Counted from the first letter of the stretch, positions 20,087 to 30,867 are shown. The stretch is 64,000 nt of DNA from Candidatus Arcticimaribacter forsetii (GCF_910589745.1 NZ_OU342399.1:1447501-1511500); one strand, 5' to 3'. Notes: generated by a model not told the origin, from the sequence alone. Numbers and translations: made by a program.

Positions 20087-20829
20087 ATTCCAAGAACATT
20101 TTCCAATAAACTAAGAAATATATAAAGTATTATTGCGATCACAAATCCTGATAAACCAAAAAAATAAAATACCGGAACTACTAGAACTAAAAGAATTAGA
20201 GGCATTAATATACTCATAGGATTAGATCTAGTAAACCCCTTCAAAGCAATCATTTTCCAATGGATGTTCATAAAAAAAACAGAAAGGATTGTAATTAAAA
20301 TTAATGCAAAAGGGGTTAAAAGAAAATCTTTAGAATTAACGAGTAAAGGATGGTTGAAAAATAATGGAAGTGCTCCAATAAAAAGAGCGTTTGCCGGGGT
20401 AGGAACCCCTCTAAAGTAAGGCACTTTTTCAGTTATTAAATTAAATTTCGCTAATCTAAATGCAGCACCTAAAGTAATCAAGAAACCAATTAAAGCTAAT
20501 GGAACTAAAGTAAAAACTAAATTGAAACCTTGGAAATTAAAGCTAAAGTCAATACTATGAGAGCCAGAAATAACTAATAATTGATACATTATAACACCTG
20601 GAACAAGTCCACTTGTAACCATATCCGCAAGCGAATCTAACTGGACCCCTAAATCACTTTCAACACCTAAAAGTCTTGCGAAAAAGCCGTCGAAAAAATC
20701 ACAAAAAACTCCTAAAATTACTGCTATTAGAGCCGCTGTAAAATAATGAGAGAATGCTAAAAAAACAGCTGCACACCCAAAAAATAAATTTAGAAAAGTG
20801 AATATATGTGGTATGCTTTTTCTTATCAT
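20083..20829 (-). CDS. pssA: CDP-diacylglycerol-serine O-phosphatidyltransferase
   Basis: Makes phosphatidylserine, precursor of phosphatidylethanolamine, in the inner membrane. It has 248 residues with about eight helices. The CDP-alcohol phosphotransferase motif appears as [12 protein letters not shown], followed by a spaced Asp pair in [11 protein letters not shown]. The N-terminus [18 protein letters not shown] is typical of the Bacillus-type (subclass II) enzyme. It is convergent with lptB. Confidence 0.94.
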   Translation of the reverse strand: MIRKSIPHIFTFLNLFFGCAAVFLAFSHYFTAALIAVILGVFCDFFDGFFARLLGVESDLGVQLDSLADMVTSGLVPGVIMYQLLVISGSHSIDFSFNFQGFNLVFTLVPLALIGFLITLGAAFRLAKFNLITEKVPYFRGVPTPANALFIGALPLFFNHPLLVNSKDFLLTPFALILITILSVFFMNIHWKMIALKGFTRSNPMSILMPLILLVLVVPVFYFFGLSGFVIAIILYIFLSLLENVLGI

Positions 20830-20988
20830 AGTATTAAATATTCTACTAAAATAATAGTTTTATTAAGAGTTTGATTTAAAAGAAGAAACAAAAATTTAAA
20901 AAATAAAAATAAATTGATTTTTGTAAAAAAACACAACAAAGAGATCTAGAATTAAAAACTAAAAATTAACTTTCGAAAAATTAATTTT

Positions 20989-22590
20989 TTGAAAAAGTAT
21001 TATAAGCACATTCTTCTTTCGGGCATATTACTAAGCTTGGGATGGCCAACATATGGATCACCTCTGCTTTTGTTTTTTGCACTTGTCCCAATTCTACATT
21101 TTGTAAATGAAGTACCAGATTCCTCTATTAAAAATAAAAACTTAACCGTTTTTGCTTATTCATACATCACCTTTTTAATTTGGAACATTTGGACGACTTG
21201 GTGGATTTATAATTCTTCGGTATTTGGAGCAACTTTTGCAATTTTATGTAATAGCAGTTTTTTTGCAATCTTAATTACTTTATACCATTGGTCTTTAAAA
21301 CATTTATCAAAAATTGGCGCTGCTGTTTTCTTAGTTTCATCATGGATTTCTTTTGAAAAATTTCACCTATTATGGGACTTTTCATGGCCGTGGCTGAACC
21401 TAGGAAATGGATTTTCGGAATACATCAACTGGATTCAGTGGTATGAATATACGGGTGTTTTCGGTGGTTCAGTATGGGTTTTAGCACTTAATTTCTTTTT
21501 CTTTTTTCAATTTAAAAAATTTAAAAAAGAATCTGATTTCAAAAAAATCATAATAAAGTGTGTTCCCGGTCTTATATGGATTGCAATACCCATAGTCTGT
21601 TCTTTAATTATATTGAATAAAATAGAGGAACCTAAAACATTTTCAGAGGTAATAGTAATTCAGCCAAACGTTGATCCTTATGATGAAAAATATGAATTAA
21701 CAAACGAAGATTTCAAAAACTCATTAATTAATCTTACCTCAGAACTAATTACAGACAAAACCTCATTTGTTGTTACTCCAGAAACTTTTTTTACTGAAAG
21801 AAGTGGTTTTGATATAGATATTTTTGAAAATTCTCAATTCAATATTTCTTTGAAAGAATTCATAGCTTCTCATAAAAATTTAAATCTAATTTCTGGGACT
21901 CAATTTTATAAGTTATATAGATCCAAAAATGAACCTACAGAAACGGCAAATAAAATTCAAGAGGGTTTTTGGGCAGATTTCTACAACAGTGCAATCCTGA
22001 GCGCTCCAAAGCAAAAGTCTCAAATTTATCATAAATCTAAGTTGGTTGTTGGCGTTGAAAACATGCCTTACAAAAGCTTTTTTAAACCTCTATTAGGGGA
22101 ATTTATGCTGGACTTAGGCGGTACTGTATCGAGCAGGGCAATACAGTCTGAACGAACTGTTTTTAGCCACAGCATAAACGAAACTAAAGTAGCGCCAATT
22201 ATTTGCTATGAATCTATATATGGTGAATATGTTACGGAATATGCCAGAAATGGAGCTGACTTTTTTACAATATTAACAAATGATGCCTGGTGGGGAAACA
22301 CACAAGGGCACAAACAATTGTTGAGCTATGCAAGGCTTAGGGCAATTGAAAATCGTCGATCAATAGCCAGAAGTGCGAATACTGGAATAAGTGCTTTTAT
22401 AAATCATAAAGGAGAAATAATAAAAACGTTACCCTATGAAGAAAAAGGCGCTCTGATTGGTAAAGTTGGTCTCAACAAAAACCTAACATTTTATTCCCGG
22501 TATGGAGACTACATTGCCCGTATAGCTAATTTTACGTTTTTCTTACTCCTACTTTCTTGTTTAGCAAGTATTCTTAGACGTAAAAAATGA
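20989..22590 (+). CDS. lnt: Apolipoprotein N-acyltransferase
   Basis: Adds the third acyl chain to the N-terminal Cys of lipoproteins in the periplasmic leaflet. It has 533 residues starting at TTG, with N-terminal membrane helices (LLSGILLSLGWPTYGSPLLLFFALVP). The nitrilase domain (about 220-505) shows the catalytic triad: Glu in VTPETFF, Lys in YHKSKLVVGVENMP and Cys in PIICYESIYGEYV. NDAWWG and RLRAIENRRSIARSANTG are family signatures. A final helix follows. A 160-bp AT-rich gap upstream shows no clear promoter. It overlaps the next gene through ATGA. Confidence 0.95.
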   Translation: MKKYYKHILLSGILLSLGWPTYGSPLLLFFALVPILHFVNEVPDSSIKNKNLTVFAYSYITFLIWNIWTTWWIYNSSVFGATFAILCNSSFFAILITLYHWSLKHLSKIGAAVFLVSSWISFEKFHLLWDFSWPWLNLGNGFSEYINWIQWYEYTGVFGGSVWVLALNFFFFFQFKKFKKESDFKKIIIKCVPGLIWIAIPIVCSLIILNKIEEPKTFSEVIVIQPNVDPYDEKYELTNEDFKNSLINLTSELITDKTSFVVTPETFFTERSGFDIDIFENSQFNISLKEFIASHKNLNLISGTQFYKLYRSKNEPTETANKIQEGFWADFYNSAILSAPKQKSQIYHKSKLVVGVENMPYKSFFKPLLGEFMLDLGGTVSSRAIQSERTVFSHSINETKVAPIICYESIYGEYVTEYARNGADFFTILTNDAWWGNTQGHKQLLSYARLRAIENRRSIARSANTGISAFINHKGEIIKTLPYEEKGALIGKVGLNKNLTFYSRYGDYIARIANFTFFLLLLSCLASILRRKK

Positions 22591-23048
22591 TCTTACATTA
22601 CTTTAAATACCAGTTATTCAAACTTAAAGCAACAAATCAACATGGTGTTCATTCTCCATTTTTATATTCATTAGTATGTTCTTGTTTTTATAATTCTAAT
22701 TTTAAGAAGAAAAAATCCCTCCCTCTTAATTCAAAAAGAAATAAGTTGACTTTAAGTCTGATTTTAGAAAATCTAAAAAGTTTTAACGAAACAGTTGAAA
22801 CTGAATTTAAGATTGAAAAATTTAAAATTATCTACGATACAAATAAACCACTATCGCAGCAAATAGAGGACATTAGATTAATAAATGCTCCTCATCTTAC
22901 CCTAATTGATGAATTACATTTTCAACGAGAGGAATGGAATTTATTTATTTTAAACTCTAAACACATTATCATGGATTTATATTTTTATGGAATCATAATT
23001 CAAAGGCCTCAACAGTCCAAAGAATTTTTTTCCCTAAGGGTTTTTTAA
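22587..23048 (+). CDS. Internally deleted O-methyltransferase-like protein
   Basis: A 153-residue protein whose two ends match a methyltransferase family I know from Flavobacteriia (about 240 residues). The N-terminal YFKYQLFKLKATNQHGVHSP equals the start of that family. The C-terminal region from about residue 95 (LTLIDELHFQREEWNLF to IIQRPQQSKEFFSLRV) equals its last third. The middle, which should hold the SAM-binding LELGTxxG motif, is missing, with no frameshift. It is probably catalytically dead or repurposed. Its start overlaps the lnt stop (ATGA). Confidence 0.75.
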   Translation: MILHYFKYQLFKLKATNQHGVHSPFLYSLVCSCFYNSNFKKKKSLPLNSKRNKLTLSLILENLKSFNETVETEFKIEKFKIIYDTNKPLSQQIEDIRLINAPHLTLIDELHFQREEWNLFILNSKHIIMDLYFYGIIIQRPQQSKEFFSLRVF

Positions 23049-23079
23049 GTAATCCTCTCAAAATTTATAATTTTACAAA

Positions 23080-23229
23080 ATGAACGAAAGTATTTTACAC
23101 CTTATTGGACTAATTGTAGGGTATGTTTTGATTCGGAATTTTGTTTTTAAGAAAAAAAAAGGTAGGAAACTTAGCTTCCGTAAACGCTACGATTTAAGAA
23201 AAAAGAAAATGAGGAATGAAGAAGATTAA
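23080..23229 (+). CDS. Small membrane protein, 49 residues, unrecognised
   Basis: An ATG frame encoding 49 residues. It has one hydrophobic segment (ILHLIGLIVGYVLIRNFVF), then a strongly basic tail (KKKKGRKLSFRKRYDLRKKK) ending MRNEED. It starts 32 bp after the methyltransferase remnant and overlaps the start of the PduO gene by 14 bp, so it fits an operon. The hydrophobic-plus-basic layout is typical of real small membrane proteins. I recognise no family. It is easy to miss because it is under 60 residues. Confidence 0.55.
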   Translation: MNESILHLIGLIVGYVLIRNFVFKKKKGRKLSFRKRYDLRKKKMRNEED

Positions 23230-23761
23230 AGTATACACGAAAACTGGTGATAATGGAACCACAGGTTTGTTTTCTGGAGAACGTGTTCCAAAGCACCATA
23301 TTAGAATCAAAGCTTACGGAACTGTTGATGAACTTAATTGCTGGATTGGCTTAATTAGAAGTCAAGATATAAAAAAAGAACAGGGAAAAGAATTGATTAA
23401 AATACAGAAGAATCTTATGCTAATTGGTTCAGAATTAGCAAATGAATCATCAGATTTAACAATCGATCTAATTCAAAAAGATGATGTAAAAGATATAGAA
23501 TTATGGATTGATAGAATGACCGATGAACTTCCTGTATTAAGGAATTTTGTAATCCCTGGAGGACATTCCTGTGTTGCTAATACCCACTTAGCAAGATGTG
23601 TTTGTAGAAGAGCGGAGCGTTTCATAACTGAGTTAAATGACACATCAAAAACAAATCCAGTGATTATTTTTTATATTAACCGCTTGTCAGATTATTTATT
23701 CACATTGTCTAGAAAATTTGCTCATGACTTTAATGTTGAGGAAATAAAATGGATACCCTAG
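23216..23761 (+). CDS. Cob(I)alamin adenosyltransferase, PduO type
   Basis: Transfers adenosyl from ATP to cobalt(I) to make coenzyme B12. It has 181 residues. The N-terminal ATP loop is KVYTKTGDNGTTGLFSGERV, with KAYGTVDELN, FVIPGGHS and the C-terminal RRAERF and NRLSDYLF motifs, all typical of the PduO (MMAB) type. No other B12 genes lie nearby. It probably supports a B12-dependent enzyme elsewhere in the genome. Confidence 0.95.
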   Translation: MKKIKVYTKTGDNGTTGLFSGERVPKHHIRIKAYGTVDELNCWIGLIRSQDIKKEQGKELIKIQKNLMLIGSELANESSDLTIDLIQKDDVKDIELWIDRMTDELPVLRNFVIPGGHSCVANTHLARCVCRRAERFITELNDTSKTNPVIIFYINRLSDYLFTLSRKFAHDFNVEEIKWIP

Positions 23762-23824
23762 TAAAAACACTTAAAATTTCTTGCCAGTTTGTGATAAAAA
23801 TTTATTTTTGCAAAAAACAAATTC

Positions 23825-24046
23825 ATGTACTGGACATTAGAACTAGCTTCCTACCTTAGTGATGCACCTTGGCCGGCATCAAAAGACGAATTAATCGATT
23901 TCTCAATAAGAACTGGAGCTCCATTAGAGGTTGTAGAAAATTTACAATCAATGGAGGATGAAGGAGATGTATACGAATCCATTGAAGAAATATGGCCTGA
24001 TTTCCCATCCGATGAAGATTATCTTTGGAATGAAGACGAATACTAA
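23825..24046 (+). CDS. DUF2795-like small acidic protein
   Basis: A 73-residue acidic protein (MYWTLELASYLSDAPWPASK) resembling DUF2795 proteins. That family has a short helical fold with the pattern LxDAPWPAxKxELI seen here at 9-25. The C-terminus is very acidic (PSDEDYLWNEDEY). Function unknown. It is followed at once by a UUCG-loop terminator, so it is the end of its transcript. Confidence 0.85.
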   Translation: MYWTLELASYLSDAPWPASKDELIDFSIRTGAPLEVVENLQSMEDEGDVYESIEEIWPDFPSDEDYLWNEDEY

Positions 24047-24060
24047 ATAACTATCTTAAT

Positions 24061-24087
24061 AAAGTCTCTTCGGAGGCTTTTTTTTTA
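24061..24087 (+). terminator. Intrinsic terminator with TTCG tetraloop
   Basis: AAGTCTC, tetraloop TTCG, GAGGCTT (24062-24079), then a run of T. It lies 15 bp past the DUF2795-like stop and before secA. Confidence 0.85.
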
Positions 24088-24118
24088 CTTAAATTTGATT
24101 GCTAAATTTAGAAGCCCT

Positions 24119-27100
24119 ATGAGTATTTTAAATACAATATTGAAAACTTTCGTCGGCGACAAGTCGAAAAAAGATATACGTGCCATCCAACATTTGGTGG
24201 ATCAAATAAATAAACATCAACTTGAATTTGAAAAAATATCTAACGATGATCTCAGAGAGAAAACCTCCTTGTTCAAAGCTAAAATTAAAGAGGCTCGTAA
24301 ATCAATAGATAACGAAATAGAACAATTAAACTCTCAGTTAGAAGGAATTACTGATATTGACCAAAGAGAAGATATATATAATCGAATTGACACAATAGAA
24401 TCTGAAGCCTTAAAAATCACCGAAGTATGTTTAGATGATATTTTGCCTGAAGCTTTTGCTGTTGTAAAAGAAACTGCTAGACGCTTCGTAGACAATAAAC
24501 AACTCAAAGTAACAGCATCCTCAAAGGATAGAGAATTTGCTCAAGAGAAAAGCTATGTTGTCCTAGAAGGCGATCAAGCTCTTTGGGCAAATAGTTGGGA
24601 TGCAGCTGGAAAAGCTATTACTTGGGACATGATTCATTATGATGTTCAGTTAATAGGTGGAATTACATTACATCAAGGAAAAATAGCTGAAATGCAAACT
24701 GGGGAAGGAAAAACCCTAGTAGCAACTTTACCCGTATATCTAAACGCATTAACAGGAAAAGGAGTACATCTAGTAACTGTAAATGATTATTTAGCTAAAC
24801 GAGATAGCGCTTGGATGGCTCCGTTATTTGAATTTCACGGTCTTACATTAGATTGTATTGACCACCACCCTTCAAATAGTGAAGCAAGAAGAAAAGCTTA
24901 TTTAGCAGATATAACGTACGGAACTAACAATGAATTTGGATTTGATTACTTGAGAGATAATATGTCTCACACACCTGAAGATTTAGTTCAACGTAAACAT
25001 CATTACGCTATTGTGGACGAAGTAGATTCTGTATTAGTAGATGATGCGAGAACACCACTAATTATTTCAGGACCTGTTCCTCAAGGGGATCGTCATGAAT
25101 TTGACCAACTAAAACCAAAGGTTGCTGACCTTTATACAAAACAAAAAACATTATTAGCTTCAGTTCTTGTGGAAGCTAAGAAAAAAATTGCAGCTGGAGA
25201 TTCTGATGAAGGTGCCATTTTACTTTTGAGAGCATATAGAGGTTTACCAAAAAATAAAGCTTTAATCAAATTTTTAAGTGAAGAAGGAATTAAACAATTA
25301 CTTCAAAAAACTGAAAACTATTACATGCAAGACAACAATAGAGAGATGCATATAATTGATGCAGAACTTTATTTTGTTATTGATGAAAAAAACAATCAAG
25401 TCGATCTTACAGAAAAAGGAGTTGAATATTTATCTCAAAGTGTTCAAGAAGATAACTTTTTTGTGCTTCCAGACATAGGAATGGAAATTGCTAAAATTGA
25501 AAATTCGAATTTAGCTCCTGAACAAGAAGCTTCTGAGAAAGAAGTTCTTTTCAAGGACTTTGGAATAAAGAGTGAACGCATTCATACAATGACACAACTC
25601 TTTAAAGCCTATACACTCTTTGAAAAAGACACCGAGTATGTTGTAATGGATAATAAAGTTATGATTGTCGATGAGCAAACCGGTCGTATTATGGATGGAA
25701 GGCGATATTCGGACGGACTACATCAAGCAATTGAAGCAAAAGAAAATGTAAAAATTGAAGCAGCAACCCAAACATTTGCTACCGTTACCCTTCAAAATTA
25801 CTTCCGAATGTATCATAAACTTTCTGGAATGACAGGAACGGCAATTACTGAAGCGGGAGAATTTTGGGAGATCTACAAATTAGATGTTGTAGAAATTCCA
25901 ACCAACCGACCAATCGCAAGAAAAGATGAAGATGATCTTATATATAAAACTAAGAGAGAGAAGTACAATGCAGTAATTGAGGAAGTTTCTAAACTATCTG
26001 CAGCTGGAAGACCTGTTCTAATAGGAACTACTTCGGTAGAGATTTCTGAATTACTGAGTAAAATGCTTAACATCAGAAAAGTTAAACACAACGTACTTAA
26101 TGCAAAACTTCACAAAAAAGAGGCCGATATTGTAGCAGAAGCTGGTAATCCAGGAGTTGTTACTATAGCAACAAACATGGCTGGACGTGGAACAGATATA
26201 AAACTGTCTGATGAAGTAAAAGCCAATGGAGGTCTTGCAATTATTGGAACCGAACGTCATGATTCAAGACGTGTAGACAGACAGTTAAGAGGTAGGTCTG
26301 GAAGGCAAGGAGATCCTGGAAGCTCTCAGTTCTTCGTTTCTTTAGAAGACAACCTAATGCGACTTTTTGGCTCCGATAGAGTTGCAAAAGTAATGGACAG
26401 AATGGGACTTGAAGAAGGGGAAGTTATTCAACACTCAATGATGACTAAGTCAATAGAAAGAGCCCAAAAGAAAGTTGAAGAAAATAACTTTGGAATTCGT
26501 AAAAGGTTACTTGAGTACGACGATGTTATGAACGCTCAAAGAGAGGTTATTTACAAAAGAAGAAAACACGCCTTACAAGGAGATCGTTTAAAAGTTGATA
26601 TAGCCAATATGCTTTTCGAGGTATGTGAAGAAATTGTAATTAACAACAAGCAAGGTGATGATTTTAAAAACTTCGAATTTGAAATTATCAGTAACTTTTC
26701 TATTACAGCTCCGGTTTTAGAAGACGAGTTTTTATCAACTGATGAACGAACATTAACCGATAAACTTTATGAAACTGTTCATCAGTATTACCAACAAAAA
26801 ACAGAGATCAACGCAACTCTTACTTTTCCGGTAATAAAGCAGGTTTATGAAAACCCTAACAACAAATACGAAAAAATTGTTGTCCCGTTTACCGATGGAA
26901 ATAAAACTCTTAAAGTTGTTACCCATCTTGAAAAAGCATATAAGTCAAAGGGTAAAAATCTTATTGAAGATTTTGAACGAAATATTACACTTGCTATTAT
27001 TGATGAAACATGGAAGAATCATCTTCGTAAAATGGATGAGTTAAAACAATCGGTTCAACTTGCGGTTCATGAACAAAAAGATCCACTATTGATCTATAAA

Positions 27101-27487
27101 TTCGAAGCTTTTGAATTATTCCAATCCATGATCCTTCGACTAAACAAAGAAGTTCTTTCTTTTTTACTAAAAGGTACTATTCCTTCAAATGATAATAATT
27201 CCATCAAAGAAGCGAAAAAACCTAGTAAATTAGAGAAAATAAAGACCAGTAAAGATGATGTTTTGAATACAGAAGAAATGGCTGCCAAGAACAGAGCGAT
27301 TGGCGGTAATGCAGGTCAAGGTAGATCCAGCACTGTTGAGACAATTGTGCGCGAACTTCCCAAAATTGGACGTAATGATCGTGTTGTAATTAAGAACGTT
27401 CAGAATGGAGAAAGTAAAACCCTAAAGTTCAAACAAGCCGAACCTCTTATCTCTTCGGGTCAGTGGGTATTGGTAGGAAAAAATTAA
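24119..27487 (+). CDS. secA: Preprotein translocase ATPase SecA
   Basis: The motor that drives unfolded precursors through SecYEG. The longest frame starts at a TTG at 24095. The ATG at 24119 gives the family start [19 protein letters not shown], so I use it (1,122 residues). Walker A is [14 protein letters not shown] and motif II is [17 protein letters not shown]. The preprotein cross-linking domain and [10 protein letters not shown] and [13 protein letters not shown] follow. It is about 200 residues longer than the E. coli protein, usual in Bacteroidota. The C-terminus lacks the cysteine-rich SecB/zinc motif. yajC is elsewhere in this window. Confidence 0.97.
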   Translation: MSILNTILKTFVGDKSKKDIRAIQHLVDQINKHQLEFEKISNDDLREKTSLFKAKIKEARKSIDNEIEQLNSQLEGITDIDQREDIYNRIDTIESEALKITEVCLDDILPEAFAVVKETARRFVDNKQLKVTASSKDREFAQEKSYVVLEGDQALWANSWDAAGKAITWDMIHYDVQLIGGITLHQGKIAEMQTGEGKTLVATLPVYLNALTGKGVHLVTVNDYLAKRDSAWMAPLFEFHGLTLDCIDHHPSNSEARRKAYLADITYGTNNEFGFDYLRDNMSHTPEDLVQRKHHYAIVDEVDSVLVDDARTPLIISGPVPQGDRHEFDQLKPKVADLYTKQKTLLASVLVEAKKKIAAGDSDEGAILLLRAYRGLPKNKALIKFLSEEGIKQLLQKTENYYMQDNNREMHIIDAELYFVIDEKNNQVDLTEKGVEYLSQSVQEDNFFVLPDIGMEIAKIENSNLAPEQEASEKEVLFKDFGIKSERIHTMTQLFKAYTLFEKDTEYVVMDNKVMIVDEQTGRIMDGRRYSDGLHQAIEAKENVKIEAATQTFATVTLQNYFRMYHKLSGMTGTAITEAGEFWEIYKLDVVEIPTNRPIARKDEDDLIYKTKREKYNAVIEEVSKLSAAGRPVLIGTTSVEISELLSKMLNIRKVKHNVLNAKLHKKEADIVAEAGNPGVVTIATNMAGRGTDIKLSDEVKANGGLAIIGTERHDSRRVDRQLRGRSGRQGDPGSSQFFVSLEDNLMRLFGSDRVAKVMDRMGLEEGEVIQHSMMTKSIERAQKKVEENNFGIRKRLLEYDDVMNAQREVIYKRRKHALQGDRLKVDIANMLFEVCEEIVINNKQGDDFKNFEFEIISNFSITAPVLEDEFLSTDERTLTDKLYETVHQYYQQKTEINATLTFPVIKQVYENPNNKYEKIVVPFTDGNKTLKVVTHLEKAYKSKGKNLIEDFERNITLAIIDETWKNHLRKMDELKQSVQLAVHEQKDPLLIYKFEAFELFQSMILRLNKEVLSFLLKGTIPSNDNNSIKEAKKPSKLEKIKTSKDDVLNTEEMAAKNRAIGGNAGQGRSSTVETIVRELPKIGRNDRVVIKNVQNGESKTLKFKQAEPLISSGQWVLVGKN

Positions 27488-27515
27488 TTTGTACTTTTAA
27501 AGTATAAATTAATTT

Positions 27516-28775
27516 ATGGAACAATACGCAGCAGTTCTTTTATGGGCAATTCCTAGTTTTCTAGTTCTTGTTGTCATAGAGATTGTTTATGGTCATTTGA
27601 CAAATAAACAAACATATACCTTAATGGATACCCTCTCTAGCTTAAGCTCTGGTATGACAAATACCTTGAAGGAAACTTTGGGACTTGCTCTTGTTATAAT
27701 TTCATATCCATTCATTTTAAAAAATATAGCTCTAATTGAATTAGAAAGTTCATCTGCATTATATTTCATTGCATTTATATGCATTGATTTTGCAAGCTAT
27801 TGGAATCATAGATTAAATCATAAGATTAACATTTTTTGGAACCGACACGTGATTCATCATAGCAGTGAAGAGTTCAATTTAGCCTGTGCTTTAAGACAAA
27901 GTATATCCTCAATATTTGGATTTGGAGCACTTTTCCTAATCCCAGCAGCAATTTTAGGGGTGCCCCCAAAAGTAATTAGTATTCTAGCTCCCCTTCATTT
28001 ATTTGGTCAATTTTGGTATCACACACGACATATTGGTAAACTCGGTTGGTTAGAATATATTTTAGTAACTCCATCACAACACAGAGTTCATCACGCAATT
28101 AATCCAATTTATATAGATAAAAATCTTTCTGCCATTTTCTGTATTTGGGATCGTCTTTTTGGAACATTTCAAGAAGAATTAGATGATGAACCACCAGTAT
28201 ATGGAGTTTTAAAACCAGTTCAAACTTGGAATCCGATCTGGATAAACTTCCAGCATTTCTGGGCGATTTTAACAGATGCATGGTATGCCAAAAATTGGAT
28301 TGACAAACTCAGAGTTTGGTTTATGCCAACCGGTTGGAGACCTAAAGACGTCCAAGAACGTTTCCCAAGAACAATTATTGAAAATGTTCACTTACATGAA
28401 AAATATAATCCTGAATACTCTTTTGCACAAAAAGCAATTGGAATTTTTCATTTTATTATAATCAATCTAATGATCCTTTACTTCTTGTCAAATTTTGTAG
28501 AGATAAGTAATTCTTTACGATTGGGATTAGGATTTTTAATTTTCGGATGTATATTCAGTTTCACTTCCCTTATGGATCTCCATTCTTGGGCAATTAAATT
28601 TCAAATCGCATGGGCTTCTATAGCTTTAATAATATTATGGCTACCTAACTTACAGTTTTTATTTATTGAATTCCAAACAGTTAAAATTGGATTGACTTTT
28701 TATTTTGGAATCAGTATAATCTTAACCAATTGGAATACTTTGAAAGCACCTACTCAAACTCAAAGAACAAATTAA
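27516..28775 (+). CDS. Sterol desaturase / fatty acid hydroxylase family membrane protein
   Basis: A 419-residue membrane enzyme of the di-iron hydroxylase superfamily. Four histidine clusters are visible: HRLNH, HRHVIHHSSEE, HTRH and SQHRVHHAIN, the expected iron ligands. About nine hydrophobic segments, with an extra C-terminal block of four helices (about 310-410) beyond the catalytic domain. It may hydroxylate a lipid or carotenoid; the substrate is not evident. It lies 3 bp from the glycosyltransferase gene, so the two may act on the same lipid. Confidence 0.92.
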   Translation: MEQYAAVLLWAIPSFLVLVVIEIVYGHLTNKQTYTLMDTLSSLSSGMTNTLKETLGLALVIISYPFILKNIALIELESSSALYFIAFICIDFASYWNHRLNHKINIFWNRHVIHHSSEEFNLACALRQSISSIFGFGALFLIPAAILGVPPKVISILAPLHLFGQFWYHTRHIGKLGWLEYILVTPSQHRVHHAINPIYIDKNLSAIFCIWDRLFGTFQEELDDEPPVYGVLKPVQTWNPIWINFQHFWAILTDAWYAKNWIDKLRVWFMPTGWRPKDVQERFPRTIIENVHLHEKYNPEYSFAQKAIGIFHFIIINLMILYFLSNFVEISNSLRLGLGFLIFGCIFSFTSLMDLHSWAIKFQIAWASIALIILWLPNLQFLFIEFQTVKIGLTFYFGISIILTNWNTLKAPTQTQRTN

Positions 28776-28778
28776 TCA

Positions 28779-29906
28779 ATGGCAATTGATTGTCTAATTT
28801 TAGGTCCTGCTTACCCCTACCGTGGGGGTATTGCAGATACAAATCATGCTTTTGCTAAGGAATTAACAAAACAAGGTTTAACCACCGAGATCTGGACATT
28901 TACCAAACTTTATCCGAACATCATTTTTCCTGGAAAAACTCAGTTTGATCTAGCAGATAAAGAGTTTTCTTTTAAAATAGTTAAAAAAATACATGCCTAT
29001 AATCCATTTAGTTGGAAAAAAATATCGGACGAAATAAATTCCTTGGCTCCAAAAAGAGTTGTTTTTAGATATTGGACTCCCCTCCTGGCAATCGCTTGGG
29101 GTAACATAGCAAAAAGACTCGATGAATCTATAAAAAGAATAGCTTTAGTCGATAATTGGAACCCACATGAACCCAAACCTTGGGATAATAGTCTTAATCG
29201 TTATTTCTCTGATAAAATGAATCTGATTACAACTTTGTCAGAATCGGTTCATTCAGAAATAATAAGTGAGGTTAATATACCGGTAAACAAAGGCTTTCAT
29301 CCTATAAATGATGATCTCCCAGAAATTATATCCAAAAAAGAAGCAAGAGAACGTTTAAAGCTAAATCAACATTTAAACTATATTTTGTTTTTTGGTTTAA
29401 TACGATCTTATAAAGGGTTAGATCTACTAATTGAAGCTTTTAAATATTTAAATAAATCAAATCAAGTTATAAAACTTTTAATTGTAGGGGAATTTTATGA
29501 AGACGAAACCCAGTATAAAAAATTAATCCAAAAACTCAATTTAACGAATCAAATTGAAATTACTAATGAGTTTGTTTCATTCGAACTTGCTCGCGACTAT
29601 TTTTGTGCGGCTGATCTTGTGGTACAACCCTACAAAACAGCGACACAAAGTGGTGTAACACCAGTTGGATACTTTTACGAAACTCCTTTGATCGTGACAG
29701 ACCTTGAAGGTTTAAAAGCACCTATTATTAAAGATAAATCCGGGAAAGTAAGTTCTAAAAACCCAAAAGATATTGCTGAAGCAATAACAGAATTAATACA
29801 AAAAGAGAATCTAGAGTTGGCCCAAAAAAATATCAGAAAATCCAAAACAAGTTATAGCTGGAGATCTTTCACTGAGCAATGGATCTCTTTTATAAATCAG
29901 AATTAA
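28779..29906 (+). CDS. Glycosyltransferase, GT4-like
   Basis: A 375-residue GT-B fold glycosyltransferase. The N-terminal domain begins CLILGPAYPYRGGIADTNHA, a glycine loop plus acceptor region. The C-terminal donor domain has LFFGLIRSYKGLDLLIEAF, FCAADLVVQPYKTATQSGV and the late Glu in FYETPLIVTDLEG. It has no membrane helices. It immediately follows the hydroxylase gene (3-bp gap), which suggests glycosylation of a lipid or a surface polymer. Donor and acceptor cannot be told. Confidence 0.9.
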   Translation: MAIDCLILGPAYPYRGGIADTNHAFAKELTKQGLTTEIWTFTKLYPNIIFPGKTQFDLADKEFSFKIVKKIHAYNPFSWKKISDEINSLAPKRVVFRYWTPLLAIAWGNIAKRLDESIKRIALVDNWNPHEPKPWDNSLNRYFSDKMNLITTLSESVHSEIISEVNIPVNKGFHPINDDLPEIISKKEARERLKLNQHLNYILFFGLIRSYKGLDLLIEAFKYLNKSNQVIKLLIVGEFYEDETQYKKLIQKLNLTNQIEITNEFVSFELARDYFCAADLVVQPYKTATQSGVTPVGYFYETPLIVTDLEGLKAPIIKDKSGKVSSKNPKDIAEAITELIQKENLELAQKNIRKSKTSYSWRSFTEQWISFINQN

Positions 29907-29979
29907 TTGAATTACATTTTGTTTTAAAATCATAATACAAGATTTTATTTTGTAGCTTGAACTTATAAAAAACAAAATT

Positions 29980-30846
29980 ATGGGTATTAAAAGCCAGATT
30001 CTATTTTTACTATCTATTGTATATTCTTTGTTAGGATATGGTCAACAAACAAGTTTTTACATCTCTGCACATCAGGACGATTGGCAATTATTCATGAACC
30101 CTAATGTGTATAAAAGTATAAAAAACGAAGATGAAAAAACAGTTATAATTCATTTGACTGCAGGAGATGCAGGTCATGGAATTTCCAATAATGATTATTA
30201 TAAAGCTAGAGAGGAAGGAAGTCTTCGAGCAATTAGATTTATAAGTAACTCGTTTAGTTCTGGAATTGATAAATTAGAAACATGGGAGACTGTTAAAATT
30301 AATAAAAAAAAGATTCTGAGGTATTCCTATGATGGAAATATAGTTTATCTCCTACGATTACCAGATGGAAATGGTACAGGAGAAGGCTACCCTATTCATA
30401 ACAACAAAAGTTTAGAAAAACTATACAAGAAAGAGGTAATTAACTTACACTCTATAGATAGTACAGCAAACTATAAAACAAAAACAGACTTAATTAAAAC
30501 CCTTAGTAAACTTGTCCAAAAAGAATCTAAAAACTCTAAAATCCAAATAAATTTAGCCAACACAAACTTAGCCGATCATCCTGAAGACCATTCAGATCAC
30601 AGAACTTCGTCTCTTTTCTTTCAAGAAGTTGCAAAGCAGATTGGAGGATTAGAACTCAGATTATACTTAAATTACAAAACGTCTACTCTCCCAAAAAATA
30701 TAATTGAAGAAGACTTTATAAATAATATTGGCGCATGGGGAGCTACAACTTCGGGAATAGGAGAAAGTGGCCATCCAAGCACATGGGACACCATTCATAA
30801 CGAATGGCTGAGTCGTCAATATTACAAGTCCTATTTTTTACCCTAA
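29980..30846 (+). CDS. PIG-L family deacetylase, exported
   Basis: A 288-residue PIG-L/LmbE-type zinc hydrolase with an N-terminal signal peptide (MGIKSQILFLLSIVYSLLGYGQ). Zinc and catalytic residues are AHQDD near 33-37 and a downstream histidine cluster in ADHPEDHSDHRTSS. The family removes acetyl groups from N-acetylglucosamine units. Export suggests action on an extracytoplasmic glycan. It is encoded 73 bp after the glycosyltransferase. Substrate unknown. Confidence 0.88.
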   Translation: MGIKSQILFLLSIVYSLLGYGQQTSFYISAHQDDWQLFMNPNVYKSIKNEDEKTVIIHLTAGDAGHGISNNDYYKAREEGSLRAIRFISNSFSSGIDKLETWETVKINKKKILRYSYDGNIVYLLRLPDGNGTGEGYPIHNNKSLEKLYKKEVINLHSIDSTANYKTKTDLIKTLSKLVQKESKNSKIQINLANTNLADHPEDHSDHRTSSLFFQEVAKQIGGLELRLYLNYKTSTLPKNIIEEDFINNIGAWGATTSGIGESGHPSTWDTIHNEWLSRQYYKSYFLP

Positions 30847-30867
30847 ACAACCCAAAAGAACCTACTT

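Noticed and set aside
24095..24118. TTG start of secA eight codons upstream
   Set aside because: The family start MSILNTI begins at the ATG at 24119, and the longer start runs close to the preceding terminator.
25873..26260. Minus-strand open frames inside secA
   Set aside because: Antisense shadows of a strongly conserved gene, without start context or motifs. The same holds for the other antisense frames within genes in this window.
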